64,000 bases of DNA from Idiomarina rhizosphaerae (GCF_024159085.1 NZ_JAMZDE010000007.1:1-64000); one strand, 5' to 3'; positions 21,552 to 30,738 are shown, numbered from the stretch's first letter. The notes: generated by a model from the letters alone, not told the origin. Made by a program: numbers and translations.

Positions 21552-21569
21552 AGTAACCCAAAAGTTACT
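21552..21569. promoter_or_regulatory. Inverted repeat upstream of the Fic-wHTH gene (possible operator)
   Basis: AGTAAC-CCAAAA-GTTACT is a perfect 6-bp inverted repeat with a 6-base spacer. It sits 8 bases upstream of the gene's ATG (21543), where binding would block translation or initiation. Autoregulation by the protein's own winged helix is the simplest inference. Confidence 0.5.
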
Positions 21570-21609
21570 CTCCGTTATTTTGTTAACGCATACACTGAGT
21601 CAAAAACAC

Positions 21610-22014
21610 TTACACTGTAATATCAGCGAATACCGATTGCAGCCTTGCCACTTCACTTTCTTCCAGCGGAAGCATGGGTTGCTTCCCCCAGACTGGAGCG
21701 GGCCAGGCAACGTCAGTTTGAAACCGCGCTATATGATGCACATGCAACTGCGGAACCTGATTTCCTAAAGCAGCGACATTGAGTTTATCGGGTTGGTATT
21801 CAGCTTTTAGCCAGTGGCATAGAAACCGGCTTTCTTGTAGCAACTGCTGTTGGTTATCTTCAGAAAGGTCTATGGCTTCGCGCACGTCTGCCACTTTAGG
21901 AACCAACAAAAACCACGGAAACTGTCTGTCATTCATGACTCTGACTTCGCATAACGGCCAATCGGTTAAATGATAACTGTCTCTGGCTAATTCCGGAGCT
22001 AATGTATATTCCAT
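21610..22014 (-). CDS. HIT-domain nucleotide hydrolase-like protein
   Basis: A 134-residue protein of the histidine-triad superfamily. The motif is PQLHVHHIARFQTD, followed by AWPAPVWG, the pattern of a proteobacterial Ap4A-hydrolase-like HIT subfamily. Substrate is unknown; nucleoside phosphate or dinucleoside polyphosphate hydrolysis is the family expectation. It lies 3 bases after the alpha/beta hydrolase gene upstream, so the two are probably co-transcribed. Confidence 0.85.
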   Translation of the reverse strand: MEYTLAPELARDSYHLTDWPLCEVRVMNDRQFPWFLLVPKVADVREAIDLSEDNQQQLLQESRFLCHWLKAEYQPDKLNVAALGNQVPQLHVHHIARFQTDVAWPAPVWGKQPMLPLEESEVARLQSVFADITV

Positions 22015-22017
22015 AAC

Positions 22018-22518
22018 CTACCCTTTTAATAATGTCTCAAGAAACCGTTTAAACAGTGCATTAGTTTGCGGCAGGCTGTCAATTAAACGGTGATCATCAT
22101 TCACCAGGTGTAACTCTGCCTTGGTTCTTTCCGCGTAACGCCAACTGTTTTCGACAGGAACAATATCGTCGCTCCAGCCATGAATAATTTGAGTCTTACA
22201 AGCCGGTGTTAGTTCGTCAAAATTGGCCTGACCACCTAAGTAAAACGCCGGAGCCATTAAGAACAGTCCCCTGCTCGTTGTTTTGGCTGCAGCGACCGTT
22301 GCCACGTAACCGCCCATGCTGGAACCAACCAGTAAGAAGTTTTCCGTTAGTGCTTCAATATAAGTTGTGAGTTTTTCCACGCGCTGATCAGGATCATCAA
22401 TACCCTGATAATCGACACTGGTTACGCTAAACCCCAGAGTTTCAGCAGTTTCGGCTAAAACTTTAATTTTTCTGCCCCAGGGGCCGCTCTCTTTTCCGTG
22501 ATTAAAAATAACCTGCAT
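22018..22518 (-). CDS. Small alpha/beta-hydrolase (YqiA/YcfP-like esterase)
   Basis: A 166-residue alpha/beta-hydrolase. The nucleophile elbow is GSSMGGYVA, the acid is probably in HGWSDDIVPVE and the His in NDDHRLID. The oxyanion region reads NHGKESGPWG. The compact size resembles the YqiA group of small esterases. It heads a two-gene unit with the HIT gene. The true substrate cannot be read from the sequence. Confidence 0.8.
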   Translation of the reverse strand: MQVIFNHGKESGPWGRKIKVLAETAETLGFSVTSVDYQGIDDPDQRVEKLTTYIEALTENFLLVGSSMGGYVATVAAAKTTSRGLFLMAPAFYLGGQANFDELTPACKTQIIHGWSDDIVPVENSWRYAERTKAELHLVNDDHRLIDSLPQTNALFKRFLETLLKG

Positions 22519-22633
22519 TTAGCAATTACCTATATTTTGTGCTTAGATAAAACTATCAGAAATAACAATTAAGTAACAATGTAAGCTTTTACCATGATAG
22601 TAAAAACGTTCATTATAAAGAAAGGCGGTTACT

Positions 22634-23476
22634 ATGACCTTTAACAAGCAACTTGTTGCGCTGTACACCACATTATCTGTAGTAGTTCTGTTTAGCTCAA
22701 GCAGCCTAGCCGAGCATGAAGACATTATCTGGGGAGTAAACTCCTCCCCTCCATTTCATATATTTGATGGAAAGTACGAAGAACAAGGTTTTTGCGATGC
22801 TTTAGTCAGCAGCTTTCAGCGCCAGCTACCGGAACTATCGCACAAGGTCAGAAAACTGCCCTCCCGCCGTATTACCATGCTTATGAAAAAGAACAAAAAC
22901 CTCTGCTTTCCCTGTCTTATTAAAGGAGCAAGTTACAATTCCGAATTTAATTACACCGAAACAACTCACCGATACCAACCACACGGTATCATTACCCGTG
23001 CTGATACAGCGGCCAGAATCATTGGAAAGTATGGCCAGCCAGTAGAGTTTTCCAGTCTGGTTCAGGACTCAACTTTACGCTTTGCTCAACCCGCTGAACG
23101 CCGTTACGGCCGCCTGCAACCCTTACTGGAAGAACACCTCATCGATTCGGATAATTTCAGTTTCATTAACGGAGACAATGCCCACATCAACCTACTGACC
23201 ATGATAGTCAACGAGCGTATTGATTACACTATAGATTATGAAATGATCATGACTTACTACAACGAAACTGAGTTTAAAAACAGCGGACTGGTGTTCCTGC
23301 CTATTAAAGAGTACGAGGGTGTAATTATTGAAGGTGCGGTTGGTTGCAGTAATAACGAATGGGGACGTAAAGCTGTGCGGCATCTTAATGAAGTCATCAA
23401 CGAACTTAAAGCTGATCCGGACTTTCAACAAAGCCTGGACCAGTGGTTAGGAACTAGTCGCCCAATATTTGATTAA
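22634..23476 (+). CDS. Periplasmic solute-binding-protein-like protein
   Basis: A 280-residue exported protein: signal peptide to about residue 26 (ending SSSLAEHE), then a type 2 periplasmic-binding fold (SBP_bac_3-like) beginning DIIWGVNSSPPFHIFDGKYEEQGFCDAL and ending QQSLDQWLG. It is not next to an ABC permease, so it is more likely an orphan binding protein or sensory component than part of a transporter. AAAGGCGG precedes the ATG. Cys residues in GFCDAL and NLCFPCLIKG could form disulfides. The ligand is unknown. Confidence 0.75.
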   Translation: MTFNKQLVALYTTLSVVVLFSSSSLAEHEDIIWGVNSSPPFHIFDGKYEEQGFCDALVSSFQRQLPELSHKVRKLPSRRITMLMKKNKNLCFPCLIKGASYNSEFNYTETTHRYQPHGIITRADTAARIIGKYGQPVEFSSLVQDSTLRFAQPAERRYGRLQPLLEEHLIDSDNFSFINGDNAHINLLTMIVNERIDYTIDYEMIMTYYNETEFKNSGLVFLPIKEYEGVIIEGAVGCSNNEWGRKAVRHLNEVINELKADPDFQQSLDQWLGTSRPIFD

Positions 23477-23856
23477 GCAAAGCGCTGTTGTAAATACTGG
23501 TTAATGTCATCGGACTCATACATCCACTGTACTTTATCGCCTTGCTCAATGCGTAAACACGGCACTTTAACTCTGCCGCCGCCATCTAACAGCTCTTGTC
23601 TGTGCTGCTCATTATTTTTTGCGTCTCTTAATTCTATATTTAAATTAAGGCGGGCAATTTCCTTACGTACCTTGACGCAAAACGGGCAAGCGGCAAATTG
23701 ATAAAGAGCCAACGACTTGCAGGCTTCATCTACCTGTTGCTGAGCCTCATTACTGCGGCTCTGACCTTTTGGCGTGGTCAATTTTTCGACCAGTAAAACA
23801 ATAGGCGTTAAAATAAGCCGTAAAGTACGAAAAAAGTAACGAATGATAATTCTCAT
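23473..23856 (-). CDS. Membrane-anchored glutaredoxin-like protein
   Basis: A 127-residue protein with an N-terminal hydrophobic segment (about 5-25, IIRYFFRTLRLILTPIVLLV) and a glutaredoxin domain with the redox motif CPFC (AACPFCVKVRKEIARLN). The cis-Pro region reads KVPCLRIEQG and the C-terminal helix is YESDDINQYLQQRF. It probably reduces disulfides or glutathione adducts at the membrane. Its 3' end overlaps the convergent binding-protein gene by 4 bases. Confidence 0.85.
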   Translation of the reverse strand: MRIIIRYFFRTLRLILTPIVLLVEKLTTPKGQSRSNEAQQQVDEACKSLALYQFAACPFCVKVRKEIARLNLNIELRDAKNNEQHRQELLDGGGRVKVPCLRIEQGDKVQWMYESDDINQYLQQRFA

Positions 23857-23940
23857 AGAAATACAACCAGACTGCCTGTTAAAGATGCCGCTATTCTAAC
23901 GTGTTTAAGGTAAAGCGTCAGTCTTTTAACTAAACGCTTT

Positions 23941-24924
23941 TCACTTTCCGTTTAAAGCTTCCGCGGCAATTTCGAACGACCTTAAACGAGCCTGATGATC
24001 AAAGGCATGACAGGTAAGAATAACTTCATCTATACCGGTATCATCAATAAACTGATTAATATGTCGTTGAACTGAGTCCTTAGTACCAACCGCCGTATAA
24101 GTTAATGCATGATTGGCTCCGGCCAGTTCATGAGGCGCAGCAACCGTTCTTATGTCATCCACAGGTGCTTTTAAAGGTCCGGGTGTCCCGCGACGCAACG
24201 CAATAAACTGCTGTTGCATTGAGCTCATCATTTTTCGCGCATCGGTTTCGCTGTCTGCAGCAAAAACATTCATCGCCGCAGCGGCATAAGGTTTGCTCAG
24301 ATAACGCGACGGACGAAAGTTCTCGCGATACGCTTTTAATGCATGCTGCAAATAGTCTGGTGCAAAATGCGACGCAAAGGCATAAGGCAGACCTAAATGC
24401 GCAGCGAGCTGAGCGCCAAAAGTGCTTGAACCTAGCAACCACACCGGAATTTTCTGTCCAAACCCGGGCACCGCTTTAATCGCGTCACTTTCCTGTGCTT
24501 CTTCCAGATAACCTAAAAGCTCCTGAACATCGTTGGGAAACTGTTCGGCGTCGTCGGGTTTACGTCTCAACGCCCGTAAGGTTCGGCCGTCTGTTCCCGG
24601 CGCTCTGCCCAAACCAATATCAACACGCCCGGGGTACAGTGCGTCCAACGTACCGAACTGTTCAGCGACCACAAAAGGCGCATGGTTCGGCAACATAACA
24701 CCGCCTGAACCCACTCGAATTTTGTCGGTTTTGCCGGCGACATAACCTAAAGCAACCGCCGTTGCGGCCGAGGCAATTCCGGTCATATTATGATGCTCAG
24801 CCATCCAGAAGCGGTGGTAACCCCACCGCTCTGCATGCTGGGCTAAATCAGCAGAATTATGCAATGATTCAGCCACTGACCCGCCTTCCGTAACAGGTGC
24901 TAAATCAAGAACTGAATATTTCAT
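23941..24924 (-). CDS. LLM-class flavin-dependent oxidoreductase
   Basis: A 327-residue luciferase-like monooxygenase of the YhbW/MsnO8 subgroup. Markers are the N-terminus [40 protein letters not shown] (interrupted), [25 protein letters not shown] and [13 protein letters not shown]. It is the third gene of a tetR-SDR-LLM unit, 6 bases after the SDR gene. The substrate is unknown; with a NemR-like regulator upstream, a role with reactive electrophiles or quinones is possible. Confidence 0.87.
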   Translation of the reverse strand: MKYSVLDLAPVTEGGSVAESLHNSADLAQHAERWGYHRFWMAEHHNMTGIASAATAVALGYVAGKTDKIRVGSGGVMLPNHAPFVVAEQFGTLDALYPGRVDIGLGRAPGTDGRTLRALRRKPDDAEQFPNDVQELLGYLEEAQESDAIKAVPGFGQKIPVWLLGSSTFGAQLAAHLGLPYAFASHFAPDYLQHALKAYRENFRPSRYLSKPYAAAAMNVFAADSETDARKMMSSMQQQFIALRRGTPGPLKAPVDDIRTVAAPHELAGANHALTYTAVGTKDSVQRHINQFIDDTGIDEVILTCHAFDHQARLRSFEIAAEALNGK

Positions 24925-24930
24925 AACAAA

Positions 24931-25668
24931 TTACAGCTCTTGCTTGGTTGGGCGAATGATCATTTCATTCACGTCAACTTGCTGAGGTTGCTCAATAGCA
25001 AACGTAATGGCACGGGCAATAGCTGCAGAATCAATAGCGTCTGAATACAAACTGTCAGCCATTTCTTTCGCGTCTTTGTCGCTAATGTGGTCAGTCAATT
25101 CTGTTGCTACAGCGCCCGGTGAAATATTGGTCGCGCGAATTTCACCATTAGATTCCTGACGAATGCCTTCGGAAATCGCTTTTACTGCGAACTTGGTTGC
25201 GCAATACACCGTTCCGCCGGCAAAAACTTTCTGACCAGCAACCGATGACAGGTTGATGATATGACCGACATGCTGTTCACGCATAACCGGTAATACAGCA
25301 GCTACGCCATATAGAACGCCTTTAATGTTCACATCAATCATGGTGTCCCACTCGTCCACTTTTAGCGCATCGAGCGGTGCCAATGGCATGAGTCCGGCGT
25401 TATTAATGAGCACATCAATACGGCCAAATTCTGCTTTAGTGTCGTCAGCCAGTTTTTGAACTGCCGCTTTGTCGGTTACATCAACCACACGGTAAGCTGC
25501 CTGACCACCGTCTTTTTTAATTGATTCAGTCAATTCTTTTAGACGATCTTCGCGGCGTGCCGCTAACATCAGTTTTGCGCCTTTTGCCGCAAGCATACGG
25601 GCTGTTTCTTCACCCAAACCGCTGCTTGCACCCGTAATAATCACAACTTTATCTTGTACTTCTGACAT
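24931..25668 (-). CDS. Short-chain dehydrogenase/reductase
   Basis: A 245-residue classical SDR. The cofactor motif is [10 protein letters not shown], the NNAG motif is LINNAGLMP, and the catalytic residues are Ser in INLSSVAGQ and YxxxK as YCATK. The Arg-rich pattern AARREDRL after strand 2 suggests NADP(H). It lies between the TetR regulator and the flavin oxidoreductase; AGGT upstream of the ATG gives a good ribosome site. The substrate is not identifiable. Confidence 0.88.
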   Translation of the reverse strand: MSEVQDKVVIITGASSGLGEETARMLAAKGAKLMLAARREDRLKELTESIKKDGGQAAYRVVDVTDKAAVQKLADDTKAEFGRIDVLINNAGLMPLAPLDALKVDEWDTMIDVNIKGVLYGVAAVLPVMREQHVGHIINLSSVAGQKVFAGGTVYCATKFAVKAISEGIRQESNGEIRATNISPGAVATELTDHISDKDAKEMADSLYSDAIDSAAIARAITFAIEQPQQVDVNEMIIRPTKQEL

Positions 25669-25688
25669 AGCTTTACCTCCGGTTAGTG

Positions 25689-26279
25689 CTATTGGTCAAC
25701 TGCCCCTAACTGCTTTAATATCATCTCTTCAAAACGCAGTAGCGGCAGCATAGAACGCTGAACTTTGGCTCGCAGTATAGCTCCCTGCCAACCAGAAAGA
25801 ATGAAGGCTCCCATCTGTTCGGTGTCAATGCATTGCTGAATTTGCTGTGCGTCCTGCGCAGCTTTTAAACACCGAGCAATACGCTGCTCCCAGTCAGAGA
25901 AAATGTCATCTAAACGTTCGCGAAATAAATCACTCTGCGAGGCCATTTCCTGACCCAGGTTGCCTATTAAGCAGCCTTTGGAAAAATCACACGACTTTAA
26001 GTCCTCTACCGAGCGACGCAAATAACTGCGCAGACGATCAACCGGCTCCAATTTTTCATTGGCCAGGGTTTCGTCCATGCGTGCTTCATAATCCTCAGCG
26101 TAGGTTTCGATAACAGCCAGGCCAAAATCATTCTTACTTTTGAAGTAATGATAAAAAGAGCCCTTGGGCACCTGCGCCTCGCTCAGAATTTTATTCAAGC
26201 CGGTGCTGCCGAACCCGTGTATGGATATCAGGTCAGCACCGATTGTTATGATGTTTTGTCGTGTGTCATTCTTAGTCAT
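25689..26279 (-). CDS. NemR-like TetR-family regulator
   Basis: A 196-residue regulator starting MTKNDTRQNI at 26279; a longer frame to 26375 runs into asnA and is disfavoured. The TetR helix-turn-helix reads GSTGLNKILSEAQVPKGSFYHYFKSK. Cys103 in SKGCLIGNLGQ lines up with the redox-sensing cysteine of E. coli NemR (in a similar SGCL context), which responds to electrophiles and hypochlorous acid. A palindrome 12 bases upstream resembles the NemR box. It probably represses itself and the SDR-LLM genes; this is inferred. Confidence 0.8.
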   Translation of the reverse strand: MTKNDTRQNIITIGADLISIHGFGSTGLNKILSEAQVPKGSFYHYFKSKNDFGLAVIETYAEDYEARMDETLANEKLEPVDRLRSYLRRSVEDLKSCDFSKGCLIGNLGQEMASQSDLFRERLDDIFSDWEQRIARCLKAAQDAQQIQQCIDTEQMGAFILSGWQGAILRAKVQRSMLPLLRFEEMILKQLGAVDQ

Positions 26280-26290
26280 GCGCTCTATAT

Positions 26291-26305
26291 TAGACCAGTC
26301 GTCTA
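26291..26305. promoter_or_regulatory. TetR/NemR-like operator
   Basis: TAGACcagtcGTCTA is an inverted repeat 12 bases upstream of the regulator ATG. It resembles the NemR box TAGACC-N4-GGTCTA known from E. coli, so autorepression is likely. Confidence 0.6.
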
Positions 26306-26335
26306 GAAACTTCAAGATCAGTCTGTTAATTGCAA

Positions 26336-27316
26336 TTATAGAGCTTCGGCAATGGGTTCCGGCCAGACACCACACTGAACTTTAGCAATGTGGTCACTTT
26401 GTAAAATTTGCATCACCACCCGTGACTGCCCTATTCCCCCTCCAATAGTTAAAGGCAGTTCACCCGCTAACAATGACTGGTGCCAGGGGAGCTGGAGCTT
26501 TTCTTCCTGTTGACTAATAGCCAACTGACGCTTTAATGCCTGTTGGTCAACACGTATCCCCATAGACGAAAGCTCCAGCGCGTCATCTAATGCCGGATGC
26601 CAGACAAGAATGTCGCCGTTCAAGCCGGTACTGCCCTGCTCGTTAACCGAACTCCAGTCATCGTAGTCCGGTGCTCTGACGTCGTGCGCATGACCATGAC
26701 TCAGCTCACCACCTATGCCCACCAGAAATACAGCTCCATACTGTTTAACCACCTCGCGCTCCCGCTGTTTTGCGGTAAGGCTTGGGTAAGCAGTGATCAG
26801 GTCTTCTGCATGCACTACATGGATCGTCTCCGGCAAAGTGCTCCTGCCACCGTGTTGTTCAATATATTGTTGCTCGGTTTGGCGCAGAGCATCATAAATA
26901 CGCTCAACTGTCTGAATCAGAAACTCCAGCGAACGCTGCTCTTCAGTAATGACTTTTTCCCAGTCCCACTGGTCAACGTAAACAGAATGTACGGAACTCA
27001 GGGCTTCTTCGTCGGGTCGCAAAGCTTTCATCTGCGTAACAATGCCTTCTCCGGCGCCAAAGCCGTAACGACCCAGGGTATAACGCTTCCACTTAGCCAA
27101 CGAATGAACTACTTCATAATCTTTATCGGGCACGGCTTTTACTTTAACTGCAACCGCCTTTTCCCAGCCCGACAAATCATCCTGAACGCCACTGCCCAAT
27201 TCACTTAGTAATGGCGACTGCACTTCAATAAGTCCTAGCTGAAGCTGCAACTGCTGAGTAAAGCAGGCTTTTACGAACTGAATTTTCTGTTGCTGTAACA
27301 TGTATTGTGACTTCAT
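26336..27316 (-). CDS. asnA: Aspartate-ammonia ligase (asparagine synthetase A)
   Basis: A 326-residue AsnA, close to the 330 of E. coli, making asparagine from aspartate, ammonia and ATP. It is related to class II aspartyl-tRNA synthetases. Readable signatures are [32 protein letters not shown] and the C-terminal [18 protein letters not shown], which forms the nucleotide site. It is divergent from asnC, the standard arrangement in which AsnC activates asnA. The tetR gene follows 56 bases downstream. Confidence 0.96.
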   Translation of the reverse strand: MKSQYMLQQQKIQFVKACFTQQLQLQLGLIEVQSPLLSELGSGVQDDLSGWEKAVAVKVKAVPDKDYEVVHSLAKWKRYTLGRYGFGAGEGIVTQMKALRPDEEALSSVHSVYVDQWDWEKVITEEQRSLEFLIQTVERIYDALRQTEQQYIEQHGGRSTLPETIHVVHAEDLITAYPSLTAKQREREVVKQYGAVFLVGIGGELSHGHAHDVRAPDYDDWSSVNEQGSTGLNGDILVWHPALDDALELSSMGIRVDQQALKRQLAISQQEEKLQLPWHQSLLAGELPLTIGGGIGQSRVVMQILQSDHIAKVQCGVWPEPIAEAL

Positions 27317-27466
27317 AAATACTCCGAATCGTTAACAAAAGAATAAAAACACGATTCAATTAATACCTTTTATGTTTATTTATTCAATAACGTTTAACAA
27401 AAATAGCTTTACTTATTATTTTCCGTTAATTTATACCTAAGTTAATTAACGAAGCTTTAATAAAAC
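27317..27466. promoter_or_regulatory. asnA/asnC divergent control region
   Basis: A 150-base, very AT-rich spacer (runs such as TTTATGTTTATTTATTCAA) between the two start codons. It must hold both promoters and the AsnC sites. No single operator is clear by eye. Confidence 0.55.
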
Positions 27467-27937
27467 ATGAAAAAATCACCTGAAAATTATCAAATTGATG
27501 ATCTGGACCGTTCCATACTAAGAACTCTGATGGAAGACGCACGTATTCCTTACGCTGAGCTGGCCAAACGCTATAAGGTGAGTCCGGCCACTATTCACGT
27601 GCGGGTTGAAAAAATGAAGCGTGCCGGGATTATTGAGGGTACGCGTTTACAGGTTAACGCCAAACGCTTAGGCTACGATGTCTGTTGTTTCATTGGCATT
27701 ACCTTGAAAAGCGCGGGCGACTACCCGGCAGCAATTGAGAAACTGGAAAAGCTCGAGGAAGTTATTGAGGCTTACTACACCACCGGACAGTACAATGTTT
27801 TTATTAAAATTATGACGCCGTCAATAAACGAGCTACAACACACGCTAATCAATCGAATTCAGGCTATCGATGAAATACAGTCGACGGAAACGCTCATTTC
27901 ATTACAGCAGCCAATTAACCGGGACATACAGCCATGA
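27467..27937 (+). CDS. asnC: Lrp/AsnC-family regulator AsnC
   Basis: A 156-residue regulator with N-terminal helix-turn-helix (RIPYAELAKRYKVSPATIHVRVEKMKR) and a C-terminal RAM domain (AYYTTGQYNVFIKIMTPSINELQ). The sequence and divergence from asnA identify it as AsnC, the asparagine-sensing activator of asnA. It ends within a remnant of another gene on the same strand. Confidence 0.93.
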   Translation: MKKSPENYQIDDLDRSILRTLMEDARIPYAELAKRYKVSPATIHVRVEKMKRAGIIEGTRLQVNAKRLGYDVCCFIGITLKSAGDYPAAIEKLEKLEEVIEAYYTTGQYNVFIKIMTPSINELQHTLINRIQAIDEIQSTETLISLQQPINRDIQP

Positions 27938-28025
27938 CAGCGCAGAACTGCATAAACAGTGGATAGAAGGCTTACTGGTTGACTACTACGACCCCATGTA
28001 CGACTACCAAATGAAAAAGCGATAA
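27933..28025 (+). pseudogene. mnmH: C-terminal relic of tRNA 2-selenouridine synthase (mnmH/selU)
   Basis: In the frame starting at 27933 the DNA reads HKQWIEGLLVDYYDPMYDYQ (after a few leading residues) and stops at 28023-28025. This matches the C-terminal end of MnmH/SelU proteins (pattern WL..LL.EYYDPMYRYQL.KK). The rhodanese and P-loop parts are absent because asnC occupies the preceding DNA. There is no start codon or ribosome site of its own. It looks like the leftover of a deletion. Confidence 0.6.
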
Positions 28026-28084
28026 GCATCGCTAAAAATCTGCGACCCGCCGAAAACAACAGTCAATGCGTTACGCTTTTGTTA

Positions 28085-28106
28085 TGGTGTTGTCATAATA
28101 ACACCA
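28085..28106. promoter_or_regulatory. Inverted repeat before the M14 peptidase gene
   Basis: TGGTGTT-gtcataat-AACACCA lies 14 bases before the ATG at 28120, overlapping the region where an RNA leader or promoter would be. It could be an operator or a leader hairpin; it is too weakly tailed to be a terminator. Confidence 0.4.
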
Positions 28107-28119
28107 AGGGGATCTATCT

Positions 28120-30738
28120 ATGTTGAAGCGAATGTTAAGCCGTGTCACCGCGGCCGCATTGGTCATCGTTGCCCTGCCTTCTATGGCAGCAACAAAAGAC
28201 CTTTCTTACTACCTGCCACAGGATGTCAGTTACAACCCAGAAATTACCAAGCCTAAAGATGTACTCGGTTATCAGGTTGGTGAATGGCATGCCCGCCCCG
28301 AGCAAATTGTAAAGTATATGGAAGTTCTGGCCGAAGAGTCGGATCGTATTACGTTGGAAGTAACCGGTCGCACACATGAGCAGCGTCCTTTGTTACTTCT
28401 TACCGTCACTTCTGAGAAAAATCACGAGAATATTGATGACGTTCGTGAGCGTCATTTGGCAGCCGCTGATCCAAGCCGTGATGCCGACCCGGACAATACC
28501 CCGGTGGTCATGTACATGGGCTACAGTATTCACGGGGACGAATCGAGCGGCAGTAATGCAGCAATACTGTTTGCTTATTACCTTGCCGCCGCTGAAGGGG
28601 AAGCCGTGGATGAGCTTTTGAATGATTCAGTTATTCTGCTTGATCCGGCATTTAACCCGGACGGTCTTGCCCGCTTTGCACAATGGGCAAACCAGCACCG
28701 CAGTCAAAACCTGGTTGCCGACCCTCAGCATCGTGAGCACGTACAACCTTTTATTCGTGGCCGGGTCAACCATTACTGGTTCGATATGAACCGCGACTGG
28801 CTGTTACTGCAACACCCTGAATCGCGCGCGCGTATCGCTAACTTTCAGAAATGGAAGCCAAACGTACTGACCGATTACCACGAAATGGGAACCAACAGCA
28901 CGTATTTCTTCCAGCCGGGTATTCCGTCTCGCAAAAATCCGTTAACACCGGATGAAAACGTGCGCTTAACCGAAATTTTGGCAGCAGAACATGCTGACTC
29001 GCTGGATGATATTGGCAGCTTGTATTATACCGAAGAATCATTTGATGACTTCTATTATGGCAAAGGCTCCACCTACCCTGACATTCAGGGTGCCGTAGGT
29101 ATTTTATTTGAACAAGCCTCCAGCCGCGGACATCTGCAGGATTCGGTTAATGGTGAGGTCAGCTTTCCGTTCACTATTCGTAACCAGTTTGTCGCCTCAC
29201 TCAGTACCATTTACGGCACACACAAAAACAAAAGTCGTTTTATTGAGTTTCAGGAGCGTGCTTACGACGAAGGTATGGAGGCCGCACAAAAAGCCAAGTT
29301 TGAAGGTTATCTAATTGGTGACTCAAGCGATCCTTCTCGTGTAGAAGGCTTACTGGAAATCTTTAAACAACACGGTATTAAAGCTTATCGTGTAGAAAAA
29401 GATATTGAACAGAACGGCACTCAGTTTAAAGCCGGAAGCAGTTATTATATCCCTCTGGCTCAAGCTCAGTATGGTTTGATTCAGGGAATATTCAGTACGC
29501 GCAAGAACTTCCCGAACAATACCTTCTACGATGTTTCAGGCTGGACTCTGCCATTAGCCTTTAACGTGCCATTTGAGACTCATCGTGGTCGTATTCAAAT
29601 TGCGGATAATGCCTGGGATGCACCAAAACGCAAGACGTCGGCTCTCACTGATGCCTACGCTTACGCATTTAACTGGAACGATTACTTCGCTCCGGGTTTA
29701 TTACAAGAGTTGCTGGAGCAGAACATTCACGTTCGTCAGACAACAAAACCCTTCACTGTAGAAGGTGAACAAGGCCGTCAGGAGTTTTCAGCCGGTTCTA
29801 TTGTTGTACCTAAAGCCTATCAGCAACGGGAATGGCGCGATGTACAACGCCGTCTGGCTACCGCAGCAAAAGAAAAAGGTATTCAGGTAACCTCTATCGA
29901 GACCGGATTAACACCTGAAGGTGTTGACCTGGGTAGCCGCAATATTCAACCGGTAGAAAAGCCCAGCGTAATGATGCTGACCGGCGCGGGTGTTAACCTT
30001 TACGAAGCTGGGGAAACCTGGTACTACCTTGACCGCCATGTCGGTATTCCATTGTCGATGGTTGATACTGAACGTTTATCCAGAGCTGACTTAACCCGTT
30101 ATAGCCATATTATTATGGTGGACGGACATTACAGCAATTTAGATAAACAACTGCGTAAAAAAATTCAAAACTGGGTAAGCCAGGGTGGAACAATAATTGG
30201 TCAGCGTGGTGGTGCTGAATGGTTAGCAGAAAATGGTCTTCTGCAAACTCGCTTTATTGATGACGCAGTCTTCCAGAACGCTTTTGCTAAAAAGCGGCTA
30301 AGTTACGAAGAGCGTGACGATTTCTACGCCGAACAGCGAATTGCCGGAGCCATATTCTCAATGGATGTAGATACTTCTCACCCACTATTCTTTGGTTTTC
30401 CGCGTGACCAAATGCCGGTATTCAAGAATTCGGCTGCCGCCATGGAAGAACCTGAGTCGCCTTTCGTTTCAGTCGCTCGCTATTCGGAGCAACCTTTAAT
30501 CAGTGGCTATACGGATGAGCGCAATCGCGAAATACTAAAAGGTAAAACCAATATTGCTGCCCATCGTTTAGGCAGCGGTCAGGTTATTGGTTTTGCCGAC
30601 AACATTAATTTCCGAGCCTATTTTTGGGGTACAGCTAAGTTACTCAGTAATGCTATTTATTTAGCTCCCCGTATTCAGGTTTACGCGAAAAAACTGGACG
30701 ATAAAGCGGCAGCTGATGCCGCCGCTGAAGCGCATTAA
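28120..30738 (+). CDS. Secreted M14-family zinc carboxypeptidase
   Basis: An 872-residue exported peptidase. A signal peptide (to about 24, ending LPSMAA) is followed by an M14 domain (about 50-370). The zinc ligands are the HxxE of IHGDESSG near residue 140 and a His further on, probably in NVLTDYHEMG; the Arg/Asn substrate pair is likely in FDMNRDW. A long C-terminal region (about 400-860) includes a glutamine-amidotransferase-like segment (YSHIIMVDGHYSNLDKQL). It would act in the periplasm or outside the cell on peptides. AAGGGG precedes the start. Confidence 0.88.
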   Translation: MLKRMLSRVTAAALVIVALPSMAATKDLSYYLPQDVSYNPEITKPKDVLGYQVGEWHARPEQIVKYMEVLAEESDRITLEVTGRTHEQRPLLLLTVTSEKNHENIDDVRERHLAAADPSRDADPDNTPVVMYMGYSIHGDESSGSNAAILFAYYLAAAEGEAVDELLNDSVILLDPAFNPDGLARFAQWANQHRSQNLVADPQHREHVQPFIRGRVNHYWFDMNRDWLLLQHPESRARIANFQKWKPNVLTDYHEMGTNSTYFFQPGIPSRKNPLTPDENVRLTEILAAEHADSLDDIGSLYYTEESFDDFYYGKGSTYPDIQGAVGILFEQASSRGHLQDSVNGEVSFPFTIRNQFVASLSTIYGTHKNKSRFIEFQERAYDEGMEAAQKAKFEGYLIGDSSDPSRVEGLLEIFKQHGIKAYRVEKDIEQNGTQFKAGSSYYIPLAQAQYGLIQGIFSTRKNFPNNTFYDVSGWTLPLAFNVPFETHRGRIQIADNAWDAPKRKTSALTDAYAYAFNWNDYFAPGLLQELLEQNIHVRQTTKPFTVEGEQGRQEFSAGSIVVPKAYQQREWRDVQRRLATAAKEKGIQVTSIETGLTPEGVDLGSRNIQPVEKPSVMMLTGAGVNLYEAGETWYYLDRHVGIPLSMVDTERLSRADLTRYSHIIMVDGHYSNLDKQLRKKIQNWVSQGGTIIGQRGGAEWLAENGLLQTRFIDDAVFQNAFAKKRLSYEERDDFYAEQRIAGAIFSMDVDTSHPLFFGFPRDQMPVFKNSAAAMEEPESPFVSVARYSEQPLISGYTDERNREILKGKTNIAAHRLGSGQVIGFADNINFRAYFWGTAKLLSNAIYLAPRIQVYAKKLDDKAAADAAAEAH

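Noticed and set aside
27859-28059. Minus-strand ORF across the mnmH relic
   Set aside because: It has no recognisable domain; the plus-strand frame explains this DNA better.
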